Shown piece after piece: positions 8,766-16,899 of a stretch of 64,000 nucleotides of DNA (positions within the stretch are counted from its first letter, which is position 1; each line of letters begins with the position of its first letter). Source of the stretch: JADKIH01 sp031417395. Lineage in GTDB: Bacteria > Bacteroidota > Bacteroidia > AKYH767-A > 2013-40CM-41-45. The position numbers and the translations under genes are program-made. The notes under the pieces were generated by a model. The model saw nothing but the letters and a program-made list of their open reading frames with translations. It ran no database searches and had not been told where the DNA came from. The DNA is taken from positions 1-64,000 of the forward strand of contig JANOVM010000062.1 of the NCBI GenBank assembly GCA_031417395.1. The letters are read 5' to 3'.

Positions 8766-10256
8766 ATGAACCTGAGCCTATTGCTTATTTTACCGCTTCT
8801 GACTGCACTGGCCGTTTTGCTTGCAAAACCCGGATCAGCGCGCATTGCAGCACTTGCAGGTTCTGGTCTGCAGTTAGTACTTGCATGTGTATTACTATTT
8901 AAATACACTGCTGAGCGGGCTATTAATCCCGGCGATGGTTTTTTATTCCAGTCAAGTTACAGTTGGTTTAAAACACTGCATATTGAATTTTACACCGGCA
9001 TCGATGGAATTTCCATTGCCATGATTTTATTAACGGCGCTGGTAGTTTTTGCCGGTGTACTTGTTTCATGGAATGTTGAAAAAATGAGGAAAGAGTTTTT
9101 CTTTCTTCTCATTCTTCTTAGTGCAGGAGCCTATGGATTTTTCATTTCACTGGATTTATTCAGTATGTTTTTCTTCCTGGAAGTTGCAGTCATTCCTAAA
9201 TATCTTTTAATTGGTATTTGGGGAAGCGGAAGAAAGGAATACAGTGCCAACAAGCTTGCACTTATGTTAATGGGAGGATCTGCATTGGTTCTTGTGGGTT
9301 TGTTAGGAGTTTATTTTAATACAGCAAATCATAATCCTTCTTTTAACTTATTGAACCTGCATTCTCAAACATTGCCTTTCGAATTGCAAAAAGTATTTTT
9401 CCCTTTGTTGTTTGTAGGCTTTGGAATATTTACTGCCATATTTCCTTTTCATACCTGGGTTCCTGACGGCCATTCATCGGCACCGACTGCTGCTTCTATG
9501 TTTCTGGCAGGTATATCAATGAAGTTGGGTGGTTATGGCTGTTTGAGAGTTGCTGTTTTCCTGATGCCTGAAGCAGCGCATTATTATTCAGGAGCTATTG
9601 TAGTGCTTTCTGCTATTGCCATTCTTTACGGTGCTTTTGCAACAATGACGCAAACAGATCTAAAGTACATGAATGCATATTCCTCCGTAAGCCATTGCGG
9701 TTTTGTTTTACTGGGCATTGGTATGATGACGACAGCTTCTGTTCATGGCGCAGTTTTGCAAATGGTTTCACATGGATTAATGACAGCCTTATTCTTTGCT
9801 GTTATTGGAATGATTTACGAACGCACCCATACAAGACAGGTTCGTGAGCTAGGAGGGTTGATGAAAGTAATGCCCTTTATCAGTTCAGTATTTTTTCTTG
9901 CCGGTTTATGTTCTCTAGGACTTCCCGGTTTAAGCGGTTTCATAGCAGAAATGAATGTTTTTGTAGGTTCCTGGCAGCGTGCTGAAGCATTTTACCGCAT
10001 AGCAACGGTTATCGCTTGTATGTCAATTGTTGTAACAGCTGTTTATATCCTGCGTGCCACCGGAACTTCGTTAATGGGACCAATGAAAAATAAGGACTAT
10101 TTGAATTTAACAGATGCACATTGGAATGAAAGACTTGCTTCCGGAATATTAATTATTGGCATTTTGGTAATTGGAATAGCACCGTTTATTGTAAACGACA
10201 TAATTTATCCATCGACACAGCAGTTGATGTTAAACATTCAAAGTATTTTGCCTTAA
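8766..10256 (+). CDS. nuoM: NADH-quinone oxidoreductase subunit M (proton-pumping)
   Basis: NuoM (ND4 homologue), 496 residues, is the middle antiporter-like pump subunit. Seen features include the FFFLEVAVIPKYLLIGIWG helix with its essential Glu, the FPFHTWVPDGHSSAPTAASMFLAGISMKLGGYG core and the MTQTDLKYMNAYSSVSHCG segment. It starts 7 bp after nuoL and ends 5 bp before nuoN. Nothing unusual is seen. Confidence 0.96.
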   Translation: MNLSLLLILPLLTALAVLLAKPGSARIAALAGSGLQLVLACVLLFKYTAERAINPGDGFLFQSSYSWFKTLHIEFYTGIDGISIAMILLTALVVFAGVLVSWNVEKMRKEFFFLLILLSAGAYGFFISLDLFSMFFFLEVAVIPKYLLIGIWGSGRKEYSANKLALMLMGGSALVLVGLLGVYFNTANHNPSFNLLNLHSQTLPFELQKVFFPLLFVGFGIFTAIFPFHTWVPDGHSSAPTAASMFLAGISMKLGGYGCLRVAVFLMPEAAHYYSGAIVVLSAIAILYGAFATMTQTDLKYMNAYSSVSHCGFVLLGIGMMTTASVHGAVLQMVSHGLMTALFFAVIGMIYERTHTRQVRELGGLMKVMPFISSVFFLAGLCSLGLPGLSGFIAEMNVFVGSWQRAEAFYRIATVIACMSIVVTAVYILRATGTSLMGPMKNKDYLNLTDAHWNERLASGILIIGILVIGIAPFIVNDIIYPSTQQLMLNIQSILP

Positions 10257-10261
10257 GAGTT

Positions 10262-11665
10262 ATGGAGATAGTATTCCTGATGAAACATGAGTTATTATTG
10301 GTGCTTTTAATGGCCTTAATGCTTATTGTGCGTATTTCAGAGGAAGAGCCGGATAATGCTTCCTGGATTCGTATGTTTAATATTATGTTTTTTCTGAATT
10401 GTCTTGCCGGATGGTTTTCTAATCGAACCGGAGCAGGTTTTAGCAATATGTTTGTCAACAATGAAATACTTGCCTTCGAAAAAAATATTTTAAATACAGG
10501 CACATTTATTATTTGTCTTTTTTCTTCCGGATGGCTTTTAAAGCAAAGGCATATCGCTGAATTTTATTTACTATTGATTGCATCATTATTGGGAATGTTT
10601 TTCATGCTATCCTCAGGAAACCTTTTGATGTTTTACCTTTCAGTTGAAATGTCAGCAATACCTGTTGCAGCATTATGCAATTTCAACCATAACGAAAGAA
10701 GGTCAAGCGAAGCAGCTATGAAAATGATATTTTCTTCTGCTTTTTCTTCCTGCCTCATGTTGCTGGGAATTTCATTTCTATACGGTGCCACCGGTTCACT
10801 GGACTTTGTGGAATTGGGAACAGCCGGAACATCTCCTTTATTTCTCGCCGGATTTATTTTATTCTTTTCAGGATTAATTTTCAAATTATCTGTAGTTCCA
10901 TTTCATTTCTGGACTGCTGATGTTTATGAAGGTTCACCAATAGCAGTTACTGCATTTCTTTCCGTCGTCAGTAAAGGAGCAATGGTTTTTGTTTTTGCTT
11001 CTTTATTGTATAAGGTATTTCCTGTTCTGCAGCACGAATGGTATACATTACTCTGCATATTCAGTGTAATAACCATGGTAGTAGGAAACCTTTTCGCCAT
11101 TCGTCAGGACAATATGAAACGCTTTCTTGCTTTTTCCTCCATTACGCAGGTAGGCTTTATTTTGATTGGAGTTTCCGGTAATATGCAGGATGGTATAACT
11201 TCTTCAATATATTTTATCCTCATTTACCTCTTTTCCAACCTCGCTGCTTTTGCAATTGTATCAAGGATTTCAGAGGTGTCGGGAAGAGAAGAAATTTCAC
11301 AATACGCGGGATTGTATAAAACAAATCCGGTATTATCCTGGATATTAGCACTGGCTTTATTTTCATTAGCAGGAATACCGCCCACAGCAGGATTTTTCGG
11401 TAAAATATTTTTGTTGACATCCGGAGCTTCTACCGGAAATTTTATTCTGATTACGGTTGCTGCATTGAATATGATTGTTTCTCTCTATTATTATTTAAGA
11501 GTTATACGTTCGGTATTTATGGATAATTCCGATGATTCAATTTCGACCGTTACAACAGGTTTAGTTTTTAAAATTGCTGTGTTCATTTGTATATCAGGTA
11601 TTCTACTCACAGGATTTTTCGGTTCCGTTTACCAATATATCTATTCATTAAGCGCAGGAATATAA
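10262..11665 (+). CDS. nuoN: NADH-quinone oxidoreductase subunit N (proton-pumping)
   Basis: NuoN (ND2 homologue), 467 residues, is the antiporter-like subunit nearest the hydrophilic arm. It has the YLSVEMSAIPVAALC helix with Glu, the FKLSVVPFHFWTADVYEGSP core, the RQDNMKRFLAFSSITQVGF segment and the GIPPTAGFFGK loop. It is the last recognised complex I gene; the next small gene starts 1 bp after its stop, so they must be co-transcribed. Confidence 0.96.
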   Translation: MEIVFLMKHELLLVLLMALMLIVRISEEEPDNASWIRMFNIMFFLNCLAGWFSNRTGAGFSNMFVNNEILAFEKNILNTGTFIICLFSSGWLLKQRHIAEFYLLLIASLLGMFFMLSSGNLLMFYLSVEMSAIPVAALCNFNHNERRSSEAAMKMIFSSAFSSCLMLLGISFLYGATGSLDFVELGTAGTSPLFLAGFILFFSGLIFKLSVVPFHFWTADVYEGSPIAVTAFLSVVSKGAMVFVFASLLYKVFPVLQHEWYTLLCIFSVITMVVGNLFAIRQDNMKRFLAFSSITQVGFILIGVSGNMQDGITSSIYFILIYLFSNLAAFAIVSRISEVSGREEISQYAGLYKTNPVLSWILALALFSLAGIPPTAGFFGKIFLLTSGASTGNFILITVAALNMIVSLYYYLRVIRSVFMDNSDDSISTVTTGLVFKIAVFICISGILLTGFFGSVYQYIYSLSAGI

Positions 11666-11666
11666 A

Positions 11667-12080
11667 ATGGGAATAAACCAAAACCACCTTTTTGAAGATC
11701 TCGATGGTATTAAATGTGCCATTGTAGAGAAGAATGCATCTCAGGATCGTATAGATTTTTTAAAGCCACTGCTTGAGTTTAACAGGTTTAAGGTTATGGT
11801 AGTCCCCAGTCCACCTTCAAAAACTGCTGTTCCGCCTGTTCCGGCATCTAATGATGCTCCTGTTCCTGCTGAAGCGGCCCTTGTTGTCAAAGAAGAGGCA
11901 CCTAAAATTCCTTCAACTTTCACCATTGGCGTTACAGATGTTGGGTTCAATCCAACGAATGCAATCTTCGGTAGGCTTTTGAAAACGATGGATGGTCAGG
12001 TAGTTACTTTAGCCTATTGGCAGCAAAAGGATAAAGTATCAGATCCTGAGACGCCTTATTATGAGAAGAAGAAGCACTAA
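11667..12080 (+). CDS. Conserved hypothetical protein at the end of the nuo operon
   Basis: This 137-residue soluble protein starts one base after the nuoN stop, which argues for co-transcription and a possible link to complex I. It has two folded-looking parts, an N-terminal ~50 residues and a C-terminal ~50 residues with a TDVGFNPTNAIFGRLLKT motif, joined by a Pro/Ala/Val-rich linker (about residues 50-80). It has no signal peptide or membrane helix. I recall similar C-terminal motifs in hypothetical proteins of Bacteroidota but know no function. Confidence 0.75.
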   Translation: MGINQNHLFEDLDGIKCAIVEKNASQDRIDFLKPLLEFNRFKVMVVPSPPSKTAVPPVPASNDAPVPAEAALVVKEEAPKIPSTFTIGVTDVGFNPTNAIFGRLLKTMDGQVVTLAYWQQKDKVSDPETPYYEKKKH

Positions 12081-12991
12081 AAAGCATTTCAAAATTTTTC
12101 GTCCATAGTGTTGATATAGCTTTTTTAATGGTCCCTTGTGCTTCAGGATTAGCAATCCGTAGTATCAAAAAACATTTTTAAATTGACTGAAGCTTTAATC
12201 CTTCCTATTAGGGTAGGAGCCTTTTTTACGCGAAAAGATGTTTCAAACTGTCTGAATGGTAGTCCCGCGCAGGAAATATTCCATATCCAACTTCTCCTAA
12301 ATTGAATGTTTTTCACGTCGCAACACCTTTTGGATCTCTTAATAGTGAATATTATTTAGTGAATAATTGTATTTAATTAGTAGTAAAATGTTCCATAATT
12401 ATTAAAAGTGATGTCATTATTTTTTGTCACCTGATGGATTTTTTTAAAAGAGAAATGCTCCAATACCCCCTAAATACCAATATTCATTTAGCCGCCAGAA
12501 TGTTGATCCTTCTCTTCTGTTTTATTTATCCATTTTGGAAAGAATAATTAATAATATTAATTATAAAAAGATTGAATTATTAACAAAAATAAACAATTTA
12601 ATGTATTATTTATCAATTAGGTGAACCGTCCTGAATATATTATTTGTTTATATTAAATAAATAATCTTAAATTGCATACCTCTAAAATGCTCACATATAG
12701 TGGCTTTCAGAGATGTAATCCCGATAGCATTATTTTCAGTTAGGAATGGCTTTCTAAAAAGGAGCTGGAAAACTATTATTTATTATTCATAAATAAATAC
12801 AAATAATAGTTAAAAATAAAATTAATAAACGTCATGTGTAAATAATTATATCCAAATAAGTTGCCGAAGAATCATCTGAAAATTTAATGCCTCCCAAAAC
12901 ACAATGTTCATAGTCACTACAGAATGTGTTCATGTGATTTACTGAATTGAGTTGTTGCTTTATGCTTCAATTATTACTAAAACAAAACAAG
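12081..12991. other. Long AT-rich intergenic region, no gene seen
   Basis: About 900 bp between the nuo operon and the phosphoesterase gene contain no convincing reading frame on either strand, no tRNA-like fold and no clear TAnnTTTG promoter. The sequence becomes very AT-rich after 12,340, with short runs resembling each other (ATTATTTAGTGAATAATT and related). It may hold the nuo 3' end and the downstream promoter, but I cannot place either. Confidence 0.6.
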
Positions 12992-14686
12992 ATGAAATCA
13001 AAAATTAAATATATAATTGTACTATTTATGCTGGTTGCAAGAATAGGGTATTCACAAACAATTGCCCCGGCCGGAGTTTTATGTACAGCTCTTTCTACTA
13101 CGAGTATAAAAGTTGACTGGTCATGTGCTTCAACGAGTAATGTAGTCGGCTTTACCGTTGCCTATGGAACAGTTACAGGTTTTAACTCTTCAACTACCTA
13201 TAGGTGGGTTTCAGGTGCTGCCATGCGTACTTATACGATCACGAATCTACTTGCCAATACAAAGTATTTTATTTCTGTTAAGGCAGAGGGCTCATCGGAT
13301 ACATACGATTCTCCTTTTGCAACTTTCAATAATTGCACCACCTTAACCGGTGGCGGTACTACCGGTACTACCCCGGCACCTACCAATTTAAGCGGTGTTG
13401 CACTTTCTGCTTCAAGTATAAAAGTCACCTGGTTGACTCCGGCAATTACTACTAATATTGTAGGATATACTTTAGCACGAAATACGACCGCAGCTTTTTC
13501 AGGGGCGACTTACACTTGGAGTAGCGGAGTAAGTACTGTTACCTGCACAATCAGTGGATTAAATGCCGGTACCCTTTATTATTTTGCCATTAAAGCAGAA
13601 GGCACCAGTGATACATACGATTCTCCATTTACGTCCTTTGTAAGTTGTACAACTCAGGCGGCCACAACGCCTACGCCTACGCCAACTCCTACACCTGTCG
13701 GTTCAGTGCATCAATACAATAAAATAGTTGTTGTAATTGGAGAAAACACCAATGCCAGTGCCGTATTTGGAAGTGCAGATGCTCCATATATTAATTCCCT
13801 TGCTAATAACGGAGCAAAGTTTACCAATTCTTTTGCATTAGCACGCCCGAGTCAGCCTAATTACCTCATGTTATTTTCGGGAAGCGCTCAGGGTGTTACC
13901 AGTAATAATATGCCGGGATACCAGTTTACCACTCCAAATTTAGCCAGAGCATTAATGGATGCCGGTAAATCATTCTGTAGCTATTCTGAAGATTTGCCAA
14001 GTGTAGGTTGGAATGGTGCTAGTTCAGGAGGATATGAGCGTAAGCATAATCCCGTGGCAAACTGGATGGGTACAGGAACCAATCAGGTGCCGGCTACTTT
14101 AAATCAACCCTGGTATGCTTTTCCTTCAAATTATAATAATCTACCAAGTGTTTCTTTTGTTATTCCGAATCAATGCAATGATGGACATAATTTATGCCCA
14201 CCTTATAATAACCGGACAAAACAATACGATGCATGGCTGCAGAATTATATAAACGATTATGCAATCTGGTGCAAAGCCAACAATTCTCTATTGATTGTTA
14301 CTTATGATGAAGATGATTTTACAACGGCAAATAAAATTAGTACTGTGTTTTACGGAGCATATGTTATGACAGGTACTTATTCTCAAACCATAAATCACTA
14401 TAATGTTTTAAGAACAATTGAAGATGCATTTAGCTTAAGCACTCATGCAGGACAAGCCGCAAATGTCAGTCCAATAAGTTATTGCTGGCAGGCTAATCCC
14501 TTTGTTGTAACCAACCCCGGACCTATAAGCCAGGATTTAACAGTGCTTTCAACAGAGTATATCGGTACAGACTTCGTAAAATACGATTCACCATATTCAG
14601 AGTTGCCAAAGAATAAAATGCTTGTTGAGATTAAGCATATGTCGGATGGAACTATTGTTAGAAGTAAGTTCATTGTAAGAGATTAA
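12992..14686 (+). CDS. Secreted phosphoesterase with two fibronectin type III domains
   Basis: From the ATG at 12992 there is a clean signal peptide (MKSKIKYIIVLFMLVARIGYSQ). The upstream TTG at 12947 would add a poor 15-residue extension. Two FN3-like domains follow (about residues 24-115 and 125-215), then a Thr-Pro linker, then a PF04185-type phosphoesterase domain (about 235-505). The latter shows the VVIGENTNA start, DAPYINSLANNGA, RPSQPNYLMLFSG and a late TYDEDD metal-site motif. The family includes acid phosphatases and phospholipase C. It ends in a short Lys/Arg-containing tail that may be a sorting signal. The substrate is unknown. Confidence 0.85.
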   Translation: MKSKIKYIIVLFMLVARIGYSQTIAPAGVLCTALSTTSIKVDWSCASTSNVVGFTVAYGTVTGFNSSTTYRWVSGAAMRTYTITNLLANTKYFISVKAEGSSDTYDSPFATFNNCTTLTGGGTTGTTPAPTNLSGVALSASSIKVTWLTPAITTNIVGYTLARNTTAAFSGATYTWSSGVSTVTCTISGLNAGTLYYFAIKAEGTSDTYDSPFTSFVSCTTQAATTPTPTPTPTPVGSVHQYNKIVVVIGENTNASAVFGSADAPYINSLANNGAKFTNSFALARPSQPNYLMLFSGSAQGVTSNNMPGYQFTTPNLARALMDAGKSFCSYSEDLPSVGWNGASSGGYERKHNPVANWMGTGTNQVPATLNQPWYAFPSNYNNLPSVSFVIPNQCNDGHNLCPPYNNRTKQYDAWLQNYINDYAIWCKANNSLLIVTYDEDDFTTANKISTVFYGAYVMTGTYSQTINHYNVLRTIEDAFSLSTHAGQAANVSPISYCWQANPFVVTNPGPISQDLTVLSTEYIGTDFVKYDSPYSELPKNKMLVEIKHMSDGTIVRSKFIVRD

Positions 14687-14700
14687 TTTTTTTACAGTCT

Positions 14701-14752
14701 ATTGCCACGAATGCACGAATGAATTCTTAATCATTCGTGCATTCGTGGCAAT
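14701..14752. terminator. Perfect 22-bp hairpin between convergent genes
   Basis: Arms at 14701-14722 and 14731-14752 are perfectly complementary with an 8-base loop. Each arm contains a CACGAATG motif in tandem. It lies between two convergent genes, and a run of seven T's (14687-14693, counting the TTTTTTT before the left arm) and AT-rich flanks fit a bidirectional terminator. Similar CACGAAT palindromes recur in many bacterial genomes, so it may also be a dispersed repeat. Confidence 0.8.
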
Positions 14753-14775
14753 AATCATTTAAAGAGAACTGAAAT

Positions 14776-15264
14776 TCAAAGATGCTGTACCATACTAATG
14801 TCACAACCTGTATGTCCGGTATTTCCCAGTCTTTGTTTTATTCTTTGAAACCCCGATTTTTCATAAAGTGCTATAGCTATTTTCATTTCTGATAATGTTT
14901 CCAGATATATTTTATCATAGCCGAATTCTTTTGCTTTAGCGATGCATCTTTTCATTAATTCTACTCCGAATTTATTTCCTCTGTAGGCAGGAAGGATGAA
15001 CATACGCTGCAATTCACAAATGTTGTCATGGGTGAAGTCCAGTTTTTTAATGCCGCAACCGCCTACAACCTTTTTCTGATCCTTCAGAACGAAGTACATG
15101 GACTTCGGTTCCCGGTAATTCTGATACATGGTATTTAAGGATGGGTCTCCTATAATTGTTGTTTCAGGATCGGCATTGAATTCCTTCATCACCGTACGAA
15201 TAACATTGGCAATAGCTTCATTGTCTTCCTTTCTGATAGGCGAAATAGTTACCGGTTCAGTCAT
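14776..15264 (-). CDS. GNAT-family N-acetyltransferase
   Basis: The 162-residue protein has the GNAT fold order: an N-terminal substrate-side part, a VVGGCGIKKL strand, the ELQRMFILPAYRGNKFGVELM acetyl-CoA-binding segment (Q/R-x-x-G-x-G/A variant RGNKFG), then a YDKIYLETL strand and a YEKSGFQRI C-terminal motif. It is likely a cytoplasmic acetyltransferase of a small molecule or amino group; the substrate cannot be predicted. It is convergent with the phosphoesterase gene and in the same direction as the DCC-family gene upstream. Confidence 0.88.
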   Translation of the reverse strand: MTEPVTISPIRKEDNEAIANVIRTVMKEFNADPETTIIGDPSLNTMYQNYREPKSMYFVLKDQKKVVGGCGIKKLDFTHDNICELQRMFILPAYRGNKFGVELMKRCIAKAKEFGYDKIYLETLSEMKIAIALYEKSGFQRIKQRLGNTGHTGCDISMVQHL

Positions 15265-15309
15265 TGGAGGTATATTTTAAAGCAAGTGATTTCATTAATT
15301 TAAGATTTT

Positions 15310-15687
15310 CTAACACACATCATTATCTGTTTTCCTTTTTCCGAAAATTTTGTAGCGATACCGGGCAATTATATCATAAAAAAAATCTCTTATGAAAGCC
15401 GGTATAATTATAAAAGCATAAAGGAGTTTCCAGAAACCATTTAATTCATACAGTATTTTAAGGACGGCTGTAGATTTTAAAAATATCGTACCGTTATAAA
15501 TATATACAATGGAGTTATTTTTTTCCGGAGTAGTATTAAATTTAGTTAGCAGGTTTCTTCCTTCTTCAGATTGTAAAGGGATATAGGTGAATATCCTTTC
15601 GCCATCCCGCTTACTGATAAAACGAATGGAGTTATTGCATAGATTGCAGATTCCGTCAAATAAGATAATGTGTTTCCTATTGGTCAA
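15310..15687 (-). CDS. DCC-family thiol-disulfide oxidoreductase (DUF393)
   Basis: The N-terminal ILFDGICNLCNNSIRF motif, with Cys14 and Cys17 in a DGxCxxC arrangement, identifies the DCC (DUF393, YuxK-like) family of small thioredoxin-like proteins. The length of 125 residues is normal. The C-terminal half is hydrophobic with basic residues and may contact the membrane. It is divergent from the CarH-like regulator; the intergenic region holds that regulator's operator. The redox partner is unknown. Confidence 0.9.
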   Translation of the reverse strand: MTNRKHIILFDGICNLCNNSIRFISKRDGERIFTYIPLQSEEGRNLLTKFNTTPEKNNSIVYIYNGTIFLKSTAVLKILYELNGFWKLLYAFIIIPAFIRDFFYDIIARYRYKIFGKRKTDNDVC

Positions 15688-15784
15688 TATTTTTTGGATT
15701 TGTGAAGGATAAGGTATGAATTAATAAATTGGGTTTTTATTTCTATTAAGTAACCATTTTTTTGAATGCAATTCATAAAAAATA

Positions 15785-15827
15785 TGTTTAATATAATTGC
15801 AATAATGTTAAACAATATCTATCTTTG
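15785..15827 (+). promoter_or_regulatory. Promoter and candidate CarH operator of the regulator gene
   Basis: TTG at 15797-15799, 20 bp, then TATCTTTG at 15820-15827 gives a perfect Bacteroidota promoter. An inverted repeat TGTTTAA (15785-15791), 16 bp, TTAAACA (15808-15814) encloses the -33 element and ends just before the -7 box. The same repeat with the same spacing occurs at 16776-16805. This is the expected position for a repressor operator, suggesting autoregulation; binding is inferred. Confidence 0.65.
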
Positions 15828-15836
15828 CAGTCTCAA

Positions 15837-16718
15837 GTGAAGTTTCCCTCAAAATATTCTATTAAAGATCTTGAAAAGCTTTCAGGAATAAAAGCGCATA
15901 CCATAAGGATATGGGAAAAGCGCTTTGGTGTAATTGAGCCTAGCCGAACGGAAACAAATATACGATATTATTCGAATGATGACCTTCGCAGATTGCTTAA
16001 TATTAGTCTGTTAAATAAGCATGGCATTAAAATTTCTGAAATTGCAGAAATGAGTGAAACAGAGATTCATGAAAAAGTATCTTCCATTAATCTTGTAAAA
16101 ACGGAGAATGAAGACCTGATTGAAAACCTCATTCTTGGCATGATTGACATGAATGAAAAGTTATTTGACAAAATCTTTTCAGCATGTATTTTACGAATGG
16201 GTTTTGAGAACACAGTATTGAATGTAGTTTTTCCATTTCTAAATAGGATAGGGGTTATGTGGACTACAGGAAGTATTAATCCTGCCCAGGAGCATTTTGT
16301 CAGTAATATAATAAGACAGAAGATAATTGTTGCAACAGAAAGTCTGGGTCATACGGAAGAGAGTACTTCTCAAACAGCAGTGTTGTTTCTACCCGATAAT
16401 GAGCTTCATGAGATTAGTTTGCTTTTTTATAATTATGCTTTGAGAGCAAGGAAGTATAAAACAATTTACCTTGGTCAAGCATTGCCAACCTCAAGTCTTT
16501 CAAGGATAATAAAAATAACCAAGCCCGATATTCTGGTAACATTGGTTTATAGTCTGGCTTCAGACGTTAAGTTCAGAGACTTTTTCGCATTATTAAATTC
16601 CATCTCTGAGAAAAAGAAAATACTTATTTCCGGTCAGGCTGCTTTTGAGAATAAAAAACACTTGCCTGCAAATGCTCATTTTTTCAGCAACCTGCAGGAA
16701 TTACTTAAATTATTATAA
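15837..16718 (+). CDS. carH: CarH/LitR-type MerR regulator with B12-binding light sensor
   Basis: An N-terminal MerR helix-turn-helix (about residues 1-70; YSIKDLEKLSGIKAHTIRIWEKRFG) is followed by a four-helix cobalamin-cap domain and a Rossmann-like B12 domain. The cap shows the Wx9EH photosensor signature (Trp142, Glu152, His153), and the lower axial ligand His191 lies in ExHxxS, with Ser for the usual Gly. The residue after the Trp is Thr; in Thermus CarH this is His132, which binds cobalt after photolysis. The family represses carotenoid genes in the dark with adenosylcobalamin. A TTG at 15825 would give 4 more residues but lies inside the -7 box, so GTG 15837 is preferred. The crt genes lie just downstream. 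Confidence 0.9.
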   Translation: MKFPSKYSIKDLEKLSGIKAHTIRIWEKRFGVIEPSRTETNIRYYSNDDLRRLLNISLLNKHGIKISEIAEMSETEIHEKVSSINLVKTENEDLIENLILGMIDMNEKLFDKIFSACILRMGFENTVLNVVFPFLNRIGVMWTTGSINPAQEHFVSNIIRQKIIVATESLGHTEESTSQTAVLFLPDNELHEISLLFYNYALRARKYKTIYLGQALPTSSLSRIIKITKPDILVTLVYSLASDVKFRDFFALLNSISEKKKILISGQAAFENKKHLPANAHFFSNLQELLKLL

Positions 16719-16775
16719 GGCCCCCAATTTTTTTTGTATTGAAAATCAACTATTTATAAGTCTTGTTAATAATTA

Positions 16776-16821
16776 TGTTTAATGATTATTAGAAAAAGTT
16801 AAACAAAAGTATTTATCTTTG
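16776..16821 (+). promoter_or_regulatory. Promoter and candidate CarH operator of the DUF4397 gene
   Basis: TGTTTAA (16776-16782), 16 bp, TTAAACA (16799-16805) repeats the inverted repeat of the regulator's own promoter at identical spacing. The -7 box TATCTTTG lies at 16814-16821, 8 bp after the right arm. No TTG is present at the -33 position, so the core promoter looks weaker than the regulator's. A long A-rich leader follows before the ATG at 16900. Confidence 0.65.
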
Positions 16822-16899
16822 TTGCATAAATAACGGAAGAAATATTCCTTAATATCAAAAACCCAAAACTCAAAATCTAATAAATCAAAAACCAAAAAA

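Noticed and set aside
12081..12946. Possible small RNA or unannotated gene in the gap after nuo
   Set aside because: No stable structure, promoter or coding signal could be identified by eye.
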